Made by a program: the position numbers and the translations under genes
Notes under the pieces: model-generated
The model's input: the letters and a program-made list of their open reading frames with translations, nothing else
What the model was told of the DNA's origin: nothing
The model's database searches: none
In this document: positions 42,277 through 49,677 of the stretch, piece after piece
How the letters are laid out: the number at the start of each line of letters is the position of its first letter
How positions within the stretch are numbered: the first letter of the stretch is position 1
Assembly (NCBI GenBank): GCA_015075405.1
Contig: JABTUK010000001.1
Coordinates: 682,001-746,000, forward strand
Source of the DNA: Anaerolineales bacterium
GTDB lineage: Bacteria; Chloroflexota; Anaerolineae; 4572-78; J111
Length of the DNA stretch: 64,000 nucleotides
Reading direction: 5' to 3'

Positions 42277-43908
42277 CTAAACAGCGACACCGAGGATAAG
42301 GAGTAAAGCCCGCATCTCGGTTTGCACTTTACCATATTGCAGATCAAGGTCAGTCTGAGGCTGGGGGTTGGGTTCGCTTTTGGGCTTGGTCACGCTGGCT
42401 AAAACGGGTTTAATGACCTTCTCGCGTAAAGTCAGTAAGGCAGCCATGATTTTTAAGAGCGCTGGTTTCGACTTGATAGCGGCGGGCTGAACCAATTTTG
42501 TGGGACCCAGTTTTGCCGCGCAGTTTTTGAGATCGTAAGCCGCGTGGCGAGGCTGATACTGACTTTCGGGCCAGCCTAACAGGTCCCGGACCTGCTGGGC
42601 TAATTGGGAGACGCTGAAGCCCCCGGCGTTATGGCTAAAGCAAGCACGGCTTGAGTACGGCCCGCAGCCGAGGCTGGTTGAGGTCCCAGACCCGCGGTGG
42701 GGTTGAACCGACCTGACCCCGCTGGCCTAAGGTATCCAGGGTGTCATCGGCCACAAAGCGCCACCCAGGGCAGCCAGTTGATTGAGAAAGCGTTCCAGGA
42801 TCTGCTGAAACTGGTTGATCAGTTCAGGGAATTGATCCAGGCGGCGGGGACCTGACCAGGCGCGGGCGTTATGGAGCATCACTTCGGCTCGGAGAACGGC
42901 CTCGCCTTGGTGTACAACTTGAGGGTCAAAGGAGCAAAATGAGCCTAAAATGGTCAAGTTGTACGCAGGTCGCCTGAGGTTTCGCTCGAGCCGAGCCGGC
43001 GGCCTTTGACTTGCCTTTGAAGTGAGGGCGGCGCTTGCGGCCAAAGATCGTCATAATCTGCTGGAGGTCAGCCGAACGGGCCGATCAATCAGGGCTTCAA
43101 ATACTTGCTCCATTTGAGCCGGACGCTGAAACAGCAGGTTGCGCGAATACTCGACTTGGAACAGGGAATAACGGTATTCAAAGCCACTGCGGGCCGCTCG
43201 GTTCAGGCAGGCAAAATGCAGACAGCTACCCAGCCAGCGTTGGCAGACTTGACCCAGTTGCCCTTTGGTGGGTAGCTCCCACGAGGTCTCTGCAAGCCAG
43301 GTCAAGTCTGCGGCGGTCATTATATCGCTAAAACAGTTGCTTGTCAGTTCCAGAGTTCGCCCGGCCTGATGGGCCTGACGAGCCAGATATTCGTGCCCAT
43401 TGAGAATAACCATCGCCGCAAACGGGGGATGGCTGCTGATACGGATAGTGATATGGCCCCATTCCGGGTCTATCAGATGAAAGAAAATGTGGTTGATCGA
43501 GCGATAATGCCGGGTCAAACTGTGAACTCGACCGTCCGAGGTCCGTTTTACGTCCCAAACCACTCCGGAGGCCCGGCTAATGATGACCAGAAACAGACCG
43601 ACAAACGCCGGGTCTTGCGGTTTGTATTGTTCGGCCACGTCATGCTTACGCTCGGCTAATGGACCCTCCAGGACTGGAATCTGATGTTTATCAGCGTAAG
43701 CTTTGACCCGCCGATGGAACCGACCCGATAATCGGATCAGATGCGTTTTGTCCAGGTTCTCATCGCTGCCATACAGCCGTCGCCACCAGTACCGAAAGCC
43801 ACCCGCCGAGGAGGCCAGCCGATGGTAGGCCGTCAGGACAATCCGATCTGGACAGTCATAGCTTCCCTGTAAATAATCGGCGTAGGCTTGGGTCAACTGG
43901 TCAACCAT
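42277..43908 (-). pseudogene. Broken gene of the unclassified element (putative mobility protein)
   Basis: The intact part is 286 residues (43908 down to 43051), starting at an ATG 6 bases after AGGAG. It shows VLTAYHRLASSAGGF, WWRRLYGSDENLDK, GLFLVIISRASGVVWDV, HIFFHLIDPEWGHITIRI, ILNGHEYLARQAHQAG and FQVEYSRNLLFQ. From memory these match a widespread family of uncharacterised proteins of 400-500 residues found in many copies per genome, with an NGREWLARQ motif and a FLGRK motif. After 43051 the frame is lost, but homologous-looking pieces continue in other frames: TIFGRKRRPHFKGK, then FPELINQFQQILERFLNQL, then VADDTLDTLGQRG, then FSVSQLAQQVRDLLGW and VIKPVLASV to about 42277. So at least four frameshifts have killed it. 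Confidence 0.65.
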
Positions 43909-43985
43909 TGTCTTCTCCTTCATCTCGCTGATGAAGTGAGCTTAATCAAAATACTTCAATCTTGTCAAATGCCCGCAGGGCTGTT

Positions 43986-44009
43986 TTTGCTGAGCGCAGT
44001 CTCAGCAAA
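43986..44009. repeat. Perfect hairpin near the right end of the element
   Basis: 9-bp stem TTTGCTGAG/CTCAGCAAA with a 6-base loop, ending about 6 bases before the nuclease sequence resumes. Confidence 0.7.
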
Positions 44010-44015
44010 TGGGTA

Positions 44016-44594
44016 GATATTAGTCGCGCATTAACAGAGGCAAAGATTGAAATACAGTTTAGTTTTTGGGAAGAATTGAAAGAGAAATTAGCCGCCAAAA
44101 ACCAAAAAATATTTTATCTGGACGACTACTCGTATACCAAGTCAATGGTAGAGAAATTCTACCGAAGAAGTGCAAGGAACCGAAAACATTACGGGTTACT
44201 TATCGAAATGCATGATCTTGGTAACCCCGATGTTCTACTATTTTATGTATATATTAACTGGTGGCTATATTATGGTTTTTCAGTTTACCAAAGGGAAAAA
44301 CAGGACTGGGCGAATACGGAGGAAGAAAGATACGACGATTTAGCTCATATTGTTAAGGCTATTGACAACAATTTTACGCGTGCAGGTCATTCAATAGGAT
44401 GGAAAGAGCAGAATCGAAAACTTGATTTTCAGACATTTGATAGTAAGGTTGTACTTGCCCTGGCAGATACAACCAAGCGTTCAAATATTGTAGATGAGTT
44501 AGTGGACGAAATTAATGATATAATCAACAAGTTTAACGAAGGATATGAACAGTATGTCTTTGCCGCAAAAGGAATTTACAAAACCGCCATGTAA
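44016..44594 (+). pseudogene. PD-(D/E)XK nuclease-family gene, 3' part
   Basis: C-terminal 192 codons of the interrupted gene, beginning DISRALTEAKIEIQFSFWEEL, a motif expected directly after the KLAI end of the first part. The rest is mostly helical with HYGLLIEMHDLGNPDVLLFY, and ends with YEQYVFAAKGIYKTAM. It keeps an open frame, so the insertion is not old compared with the frameshifts inside the element. A TTG at 43962 could start translation only within the element. Confidence 0.78.
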
Positions 44595-44650
44595 TCTCCC
44601 CATTTAAGCAAAATTGTGAATTGCGGTATAATCCCTCTTGGAGGTGGACG

Positions 44651-44887
44651 ATGAACATTCGTGACATTTTGGCCGACATTCACGCCCTCGAAGAAGAATT
44701 GTTGGACTTTGAACGTAAATTCGGCGTCCGTTCAGAAACATTTTATGCCGCTTACGCCAGTGGGGAAGAACCAGACGATGATAACTGGGTGCTGGATTTT
44801 GGTGAATGGGCGAGTGTTTACCGCACTTGGTTAACCCGCCAGGCAGAGTATCGCAATGAACTCGGCCTGAGACAGGAAACTTGTTAA
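44651..44887 (+). CDS. Small acidic hypothetical protein
   Basis: A 78-residue acidic protein: MNIRDILADIHALEEELLDF, KFGVRSETFYAAYASGEEP, then DFGEWASVYRTWLTRQAEY. Such short proteins often stand next to a toxin-like partner, but none follows here. ATG 44651 has GGAGGTGG at 44640-44647. A good terminator follows. Function unknown. Confidence 0.7.
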   Translation: MNIRDILADIHALEEELLDFERKFGVRSETFYAAYASGEEPDDDNWVLDFGEWASVYRTWLTRQAEYRNELGLRQETC

Positions 44888-44911
44888 AAACACGTTGGGC
44901 CAGGCCAAATT

Positions 44912-44960
44912 AACCTGTTTCAACAGGTTTTTCATATCAGCAACCGAATTCATTCGGTTG
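44912..44960 (+). terminator. Terminator with a second hairpin behind it
   Basis: AACCTGTT-TC-AACAGGTT followed by TTT (44912-44932), then CAACCGAA-TTCA-TTCGGTTG (44941-44960). The pair can serve both converging genes. Confidence 0.78.
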
Positions 44961-44967
44961 TCACAGG

Positions 44968-45234
44968 TTAGCCCAGGGAATAGAAAAAAATCGCGCCCAG
45001 TACAATAATCACAGCAAAACCAAGCAGGCGGAAAAAGAAACTCTGGACAGCATCGGCCAGGCTGCCCTCTTCATTGTCTTTGGCCTCGCCCTCAATTTTG
45101 TTCAGTTCTTCTTTGGCCTTACTGACTTTACCCAGCTTGGTGCTGGCTTCCCGCTGCTTGACCGAGGCGCTGGAAAAGGCCCAGCCGGCCAAAATACCCA
45201 ACATACCGCCCAGAAGCAGGCTCATTCCATCCAT
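44968..45234 (-). CDS. Small two-helix membrane protein
   Basis: An 88-residue protein with an N-terminal helix containing small-residue spacing (LLLGGMLGILAGWAFSSASV), a charged coiled coil (about 25-60, Lys/Glu rich) and a C-terminal helix (about 65-86). Likely forms oligomers in the membrane. Family not recognised. ATG after GGAGG. Divergent from the glycosyltransferase gene. Confidence 0.68.
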   Translation of the reverse strand: MDGMSLLLGGMLGILAGWAFSSASVKQREASTKLGKVSKAKEELNKIEGEAKDNEEGSLADAVQSFFFRLLGFAVIIVLGAIFFYSLG

Positions 45235-45366
45235 GATAACTTATCCTCCCAAATAAGATACCCGGTTGTTTCTAACTTTTGGCTAATTCTACTACACTTG
45301 GCCGGTGAACTCACGGCTAAAAGTAGTACCATGTTCTACTGACAGGACTAATTTCCTATTTGCCTC

Positions 45367-48312
45367 ATGAACCATTTGCTCCGGCGAAAACTCAAAATCC
45401 CCCCCCATCTTTGGGTATTTTTTTTCTGTCTACTGGGTTTTGGCCTGCGTTTGCAGCGGCTCGACTTTCAGCCGCTATGGGGCGATGAAGGCTGGAGTAT
45501 TTATTTTGCGGCCCAAACGCCGCCGCAATTACTGGCCCTGACTGCCATTGATATTCACCCGCCGCTCTACTACCTCCTATTGCAAGGCTGGCTGGCTGTC
45601 GTCGGTTTTGGGGCGGAGACTGCCCGCCTTTTTTCGGTAGTCGCCGGGACCACTTTGATCCCGGTGGTGGCTGTTTTGGGCCGCCGGCTTTTGGGCCGGC
45701 GGGTGGGGGTGGTGGCGGCGGGGATTGTCGCCATAATGCCCATGGCTGTTTATTATGCTCAAGAAGTCCGCATGTACGGCCTGGTAACGTTATTGGGCGC
45801 ACTGTCTACTTATTTCTTCATCAGAAGTGAAGCCGAGATGGAACCCTACGGCGGTACCACAAGGGTATTGTATCAGCGGTGGGCCGTCAGCGGTCATTGG
45901 TCTATCGCTTATGTCGCCGCTGCTGCCGCTGCCCTCTACACCATGTACTACGCCGCCTTTATCCTGCTCTTTCATTTCCTGTATACCCTCATGAGAGTCA
46001 TCCATCGAGGGTTGGAAGCCCCCGGCTATGATCAGAGTGAGCCGCTTAAAAGCGGCTCATCAGCCCGCTTCAGCGGGCTTTCACTTGATGTAGCCGGGCG
46101 TTTCAACGCTCGGCAGGCCTGGCGGGGCTTGGGCCGTTTCGTATGGATTGGACTGCTTTACCTACCCTGGCTGATTTATGCCGGTCTGCGCACCGTCAAT
46201 TACGTTCTCAACAAGCGCGAGGTTGAAGCTTACGAACCGTTAAACTTTTTGCGCTTCTTCGGCGATCATTTTGTCGCCTTTAGCATCGGCCACCTGTCCT
46301 CTGATTTGCTGCCTTATGTTTGGGCAGTCCTACCGTTTGTTCTGCTGGCATCAGCCGGGTTTGTTATGACCCTGTACGCCTGGCAGAAACCGGCCCTTTC
46401 CCTTTATCTTTACCTTTTTGTGCCCCTGCTGGCGGGTTATCTTATCAATCTGGTCTTTCCCTTCAACCCGCCCTATTTTGAACGCACCTGGCTGGTGGCC
46501 GCGCCGGCTTATTGGCTCTTTATGGCCGCCGGACTGGTCTGGCTGTGGGACTCGCAACCGGTGCTGGCTGGAGCTTTGGCAGTGGTGATGCTGCTGGTCA
46601 CAACAGTCAGCCTGCTCAGTTTTTACAGCCTGCCTCGTTACCCCCACGAAGATTACCGGCCCCTCCTGCGCGATATTGCCGCCCGCGCCACCGCCGAGGA
46701 TACCCTGCTGGCCAGCTACCAGTGGCAGCTCGGTTTTTATCATGCCTACCTGCCCGCGCCACAGCCGCGCTTTTTCGCCGTGCCGGGTTGGGGTGAAGGT
46801 TGGGCCGGCGAAGCGGGACGCGACCAGCGCCGCCAGGATTTGAGCCACATTTTTGAAACCTCTCCTCGCTTGTGGTTTCCGGCGCACCAGGCCCTGGGCC
46901 ACTTTTGGGAAGACGAGGCCGAGGCCGACATTGCCGCGCTGAGCTATCCTGCCCTATTGCAATGGTACAGTCCGCAAACCAAGTTAACCTTGGCCGGCTC
47001 GACTCGCGCAGCCTTGATTCCGGCTCCAGCGGCGAACTTCGCCGGCCTCTTGACCCTGGTCGAAGTTGAAGTGGGCCACGAGCAGTATGAAGCAGGCCGG
47101 GGCATTATTCCCCTTATTTTAACCTGGCGTAAAGAGAAGAGCCTCGGCAGCGAGCACCGGGTCAGCGTGCGCCTGGCCGATGCGCAAGGGCGCACCTGGA
47201 GCATCCGCGACAGCCAGCCGGTGGCCGGACAGGCTTTCTTCACCGACCTGCCGCAGGGCGATACGCTGACCGACCGGCACGGCTTGCTGGTGGCCGCCGG
47301 GACGCCGCCCGGCCAGTATCGGCTGTTGCTCAGTGTGCGCCGCATCAGCGATGACCATCCCCTCGATTTGTGGGACGCCCAGGGCCAGCCTATGGGCGCA
47401 GAATTGCTGCTGGCTGAAGTTGAAGTGATTGATCCCAATCCGCCGGTACAGTCGGCAGCTCTGCCGGCGGAAATTTGGATGGATGCCGTTTTTGGGCAAG
47501 AAGTCCGGCTGGTAGGTTACAGCCTGGGGCAGGGGCCTTTCAAGGCCGGCCAGAGCATGCCGCTCAACCTGTTCTGGGAGTCGCTGGCGCAGGCGCCCGA
47601 CCCACTGACCACCGTTATTCAGCTTCAGGATAGCGCGGGCCAGCCGGTCTTTTCTTATGAGCGAGAGCCGCTTCGTCCAACCTCTCAATGGCAGCAGGGG
47701 ACGTTATTACGCGATCCGTATGATCTGCTGTTGCCGCCAACACTGCCCCCTGGAGATTACCAATTGGTCGTCGCCTTAACGACTCCGGCACAGATACGGC
47801 TGGCAGTGGGCGAGAACGATCAACTCACCCTGACCACCGTCACCACCATTGACCGCCCTCACGTCTTTGAAGCCGCCACGTCTCAGATTGCGCTCGATAT
47901 AAATTTTAGCGACCAGGCTAAACTGGTCGGTCTGGATTTGCCTCAAACTACAGTGACCGCCGGCGGCAGCCTGCCGCTAACCTTGCACTGGCAGGCGCTC
48001 GCGCCCCTGGACCGGAACTGGACCGTGTTTGTCCACCTGTTGGATGATGACGAGCAAATTATCAGTCAGCAAGATCAAATTCCGGGAGCGGGTCAATTTC
48101 CCACCACAAGTTGGCTGATGGGTGAATATCTGCTAGACTCTTACAATCTTCTCATCCCTGCGGGCACGCCCAACGGGACTTACCGGCTGGAAATTGGCTT
48201 GTATGACGCCAACAATTTTAGCCGCCTGCCTGTCACCAAGGCAGGCCAGGTAGTAGGAGATCGGATAGTGCTTGATAGTTGGCCGATCATGGTAGAGGAA
48301 AGTAACAAATAA
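45367..48312 (+). CDS. GT39/PMT-type membrane glycosyltransferase
   Basis: A 981-residue protein. The first 500 residues have about ten membrane helices and the first-loop catalytic DE motif of GT-C enzymes (WGDEGW, Asp about 40), with ALTAIDIHPPLYYLLLQGWL next to it. These use a polyprenyl-phosphate sugar to glycosylate lipids or proteins outside the membrane. The C-terminal half (about 540-981) is extracytoplasmic with two or three beta-sandwich repeats (LPLNLFWESLAQAP, LPLTLHWQALAPLDRNW) that may bind carbohydrate. A segment at about 225-250 is encoded by three adjacent palindromes, an in-frame insertion. No ribosome binding site is obvious. The sigma factor gene follows after 7 bases. Confidence 0.85.
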   Translation: MNHLLRRKLKIPPHLWVFFFCLLGFGLRLQRLDFQPLWGDEGWSIYFAAQTPPQLLALTAIDIHPPLYYLLLQGWLAVVGFGAETARLFSVVAGTTLIPVVAVLGRRLLGRRVGVVAAGIVAIMPMAVYYAQEVRMYGLVTLLGALSTYFFIRSEAEMEPYGGTTRVLYQRWAVSGHWSIAYVAAAAAALYTMYYAAFILLFHFLYTLMRVIHRGLEAPGYDQSEPLKSGSSARFSGLSLDVAGRFNARQAWRGLGRFVWIGLLYLPWLIYAGLRTVNYVLNKREVEAYEPLNFLRFFGDHFVAFSIGHLSSDLLPYVWAVLPFVLLASAGFVMTLYAWQKPALSLYLYLFVPLLAGYLINLVFPFNPPYFERTWLVAAPAYWLFMAAGLVWLWDSQPVLAGALAVVMLLVTTVSLLSFYSLPRYPHEDYRPLLRDIAARATAEDTLLASYQWQLGFYHAYLPAPQPRFFAVPGWGEGWAGEAGRDQRRQDLSHIFETSPRLWFPAHQALGHFWEDEAEADIAALSYPALLQWYSPQTKLTLAGSTRAALIPAPAANFAGLLTLVEVEVGHEQYEAGRGIIPLILTWRKEKSLGSEHRVSVRLADAQGRTWSIRDSQPVAGQAFFTDLPQGDTLTDRHGLLVAAGTPPGQYRLLLSVRRISDDHPLDLWDAQGQPMGAELLLAEVEVIDPNPPVQSAALPAEIWMDAVFGQEVRLVGYSLGQGPFKAGQSMPLNLFWESLAQAPDPLTTVIQLQDSAGQPVFSYEREPLRPTSQWQQGTLLRDPYDLLLPPTLPPGDYQLVVALTTPAQIRLAVGENDQLTLTTVTTIDRPHVFEAATSQIALDINFSDQAKLVGLDLPQTTVTAGGSLPLTLHWQALAPLDRNWTVFVHLLDDDEQIISQQDQIPGAGQFPTTSWLMGEYLLDSYNLLIPAGTPNGTYRLEIGLYDANNFSRLPVTKAGQVVGDRIVLDSWPIMVEESNK
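46039..46114. repeat. Three palindromes inserted in the glycosyltransferase gene
   Basis: GAGCCGCTTAAAAGCGGCTC (46039-46058), AGCCCGCTTCAGCGGGCT (46062-46079) and GCCGGGCGTT-TC-AACGCTCGGC (46093-46114, one mismatch) lie side by side in frame, in a loop between membrane helices. Confidence 0.75.
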
Positions 48313-48319
48313 CCTGGAT

Positions 48320-48988
48320 ATGGAAAAAGAGACCGGTATGGAACGCACCAACGAAACCTGGCTCACCCAACTGCGCCCTGGTCATCCTCGTCAGCCCCAG
48401 GCCCTGGAGGATTTGCGGCATTATTTGCTGCGCGGCGTGCTGGCTTACCTGCGCAGCCGTAGTGATTTGAACGGCCTGGCTGAAACCGATCTGCAACAGA
48501 TGGCCCAAGATTTGGCGCAGGATGCGCTGCTAAAAATTCAAGCCAATTTAGCTACCTTTCAAGGGAAAAGTAAATTTACCACCTGGGCGACTAAAATTGC
48601 GGCCAACCATACCATCAGCGAGTTGCGCCGGGCCAGGTGGCGTGAGCTATCGCTGGATGCCATCACCGAGGCCGGTACCACCCTACAAGAGGTTTTGGTC
48701 ACAGCCGCCGGAGTGGGGGACAATCCGGCCACCGAGAGTGAGCGGCGGCAGGTGTGGGATACTATCGCCGAGGTTATCAACCGTGATTTGACCGAGCGCC
48801 AGCGCCAAACTCTGGCCGCGGTGCTTATTGATAATATTCCTATTGCCGAGGTCGCGCGTCTGCTGGACACCAATCCTAACAATGTTTATAAACTGCTGCA
48901 CGATGCGCGCCTGAAACTGAAGCAAGGGCTGCAAAAATTGGGGTTAGACGCCCAGTATATCCTCCAGTTATTTAGCGAGGATCAGTAG
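48320..48988 (+). CDS. ECF-like RNA polymerase sigma factor
   Basis: A 222-residue sigma-70-family factor. Region 2 (about 55-100) includes LAQDALLKIQANLATFQGKSKFTTWATKIAANHTISELRR, and region 4 (about 155-205) LTERQRQTLAAVLIDNIPIAEVARLL with a helix-turn-helix. No sigma-1.1 or sigma-3 domain, as in ECF factors. The next gene is a Cys-containing anti-sigma candidate. The stop codon (CAG TAG) is supplied by the MITE that inserted at 48983; without it the protein would have ended Asp-Arg at almost the same place. Confidence 0.85.
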   Translation: MEKETGMERTNETWLTQLRPGHPRQPQALEDLRHYLLRGVLAYLRSRSDLNGLAETDLQQMAQDLAQDALLKIQANLATFQGKSKFTTWATKIAANHTISELRRARWRELSLDAITEAGTTLQEVLVTAAGVGDNPATESERRQVWDTIAEVINRDLTERQRQTLAAVLIDNIPIAEVARLLDTNPNNVYKLLHDARLKLKQGLQKLGLDAQYILQLFSEDQ

Positions 48989-49074
48989 ATCCAATTTTTC
49001 ATCGTAGCTGGCGCATCCCTATGCGTCAGCGGGCGGCATAGGGATGCCACCCTACGGGAAATTTGGATCCACTG
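48983..49074. mobile_element. MITE-like element, copy 3 (different interior)
   Basis: The same ends CAGTAGATCC and GGATCCACTG, flanked by a perfect 5-bp duplication AGGAT (48978-48982 and 49075-49079). The interior is different from copies 1 and 2 and has a perfect 12-bp stem GCATCCCTATGC/GCATAGGGATGC. It separates the sigma and anti-sigma genes. Confidence 0.85.
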
Positions 49075-49139
49075 AGGATAGGTAAGGATAGCCTGTCTGG
49101 ACACGTCTAGCAAGTGGACTTTGTAGAGGAGCCAAATTT

Positions 49140-49391
49140 ATGTCTCAAAAGTCATGGCAAGTATTACTGCAATCGGCGCTTGAAACGGAAGTGTATGAGA
49201 TTGATTGCGTAGAATGTTTTGACTTGCTGGATCAGTATGCCGAATTTATCATCGAAGGCGGCGACCCCCGTGAAATCATGCCAGCGGTGAGGCAACATCT
49301 GGACCAATGCAATTGCTGTACCCATGAATTTGAGGCATTAATGGTTATGCTAAGGGAGGCGGCCAAAAACCAGCCATCGGCCACAGCATAA
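49140..49391 (+). CDS. Anti-sigma factor, zinc-finger type
   Basis: An 83-residue protein with an N-terminal helix and a ZAS-like motif: CVECFDLLDQYAEFIIEGG early and HLDQCNCCTHEF later (HxxxCxxC). In anti-sigma factors of this type the motif binds zinc and holds the sigma factor. No membrane helix, so it is soluble. It lies 151 bases after the sigma gene because of the MITE. ATG after GGAG. Confidence 0.78.
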   Translation: MSQKSWQVLLQSALETEVYEIDCVECFDLLDQYAEFIIEGGDPREIMPAVRQHLDQCNCCTHEFEALMVMLREAAKNQPSATA

Positions 49392-49397
49392 AGAAAA

Positions 49398-49424
49398 AAG
49401 GAGCGCAGTAGCGCTCCTTTTTTG
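49398..49424 (+). terminator. Terminator after the anti-sigma gene
   Basis: AAGGAGCGC-AGTA-GCGCTCCTT followed by a T run. Confidence 0.88.
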
Positions 49425-49439
49425 TCGCCTTGCCTGATC

Positions 49440-49530
49440 TATAATAGAGAAACAAGATAAAGGCGGTAGCCGGTTCGCCCCGGTGATGGTCGTTCCATCC
49501 GTTAGGACTTAGCGGCAAATAACTTTACAG
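49440..49530 (+). ncRNA. Candidate small structured RNA
   Basis: A TATAAT box (49440-49445) is followed by a stretch that can form three consecutive stems: CCGG-TTCGCC-CCGG (49471-49484 area), GATGG-TCGTT-CCATC, and CCGTTA-GGACT-TAGCGG. It lies in the 280-base gap between convergent genes. No -35 box and no terminator of its own are clear. I do not recognise a riboswitch family. Confidence 0.25.
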
Positions 49531-49592
49531 TAGCGCATTATACGCCACTTTAAGTAAAATTACCATAAAGAAAGGGTAAAAAATCGGTGAGA

Positions 49593-49644
49593 AAGCGCAT
49601 CCTGAGTAGGCTGAGCGAAGCGAGTGCCGTATCGAAGGGTGCGT
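49593..49644. repeat. Palindromic dispersed repeat (CCTGAGTAGGCTGAGC type)
   Basis: GCGCATCCTGAGTAGGCTGAGCG... pairs with ...CGTATCGAAGGGTGCG around a GCGAAGCGAGTGCC loop. It is similar to a very common intergenic palindrome of many bacteria. Confidence 0.55.
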
Positions 49645-49677
49645 TTTCGAGGTAACTTGATGAAATGGCAACAGAAC

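Larger units (their letters stand above)
42228..44015 (-). mobile_element. Unclassified mobile element, about 1.79 kb
   Basis: Foreign DNA splits the nuclease-family gene and the two halves rejoin in frame if it is removed. I see no terminal inverted repeats. Instead a hairpin lies near each end: ATCGACAA-AAGA-TTGTCGAT (42246-42265) and TTTGCTGAG-CGCAGT-CTCAGCAAA (43986-44009). That resembles IS200/IS605-type ends, but the encoded protein is neither a Y1 transposase nor TnpB. The exact borders are inferred from the host reading frame and may be off by several bases. The only gene inside is on the minus strand and is broken. Confidence 0.65.

Noticed and set aside
43962..44015. TTG at 43962 as a real start for the nuclease C-terminal part
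   Set aside because: The bases from 43962 to about 44015 belong to the end of the mobile element including its hairpin; there is no ribosome binding site.
49465..49520. Similarity to the glutamine (glnA) riboswitch because of CGTTC...ATCC...GGAC
   Set aside because: The conserved GGACGGAAGUAGG core is missing and no gene follows on the plus strand.
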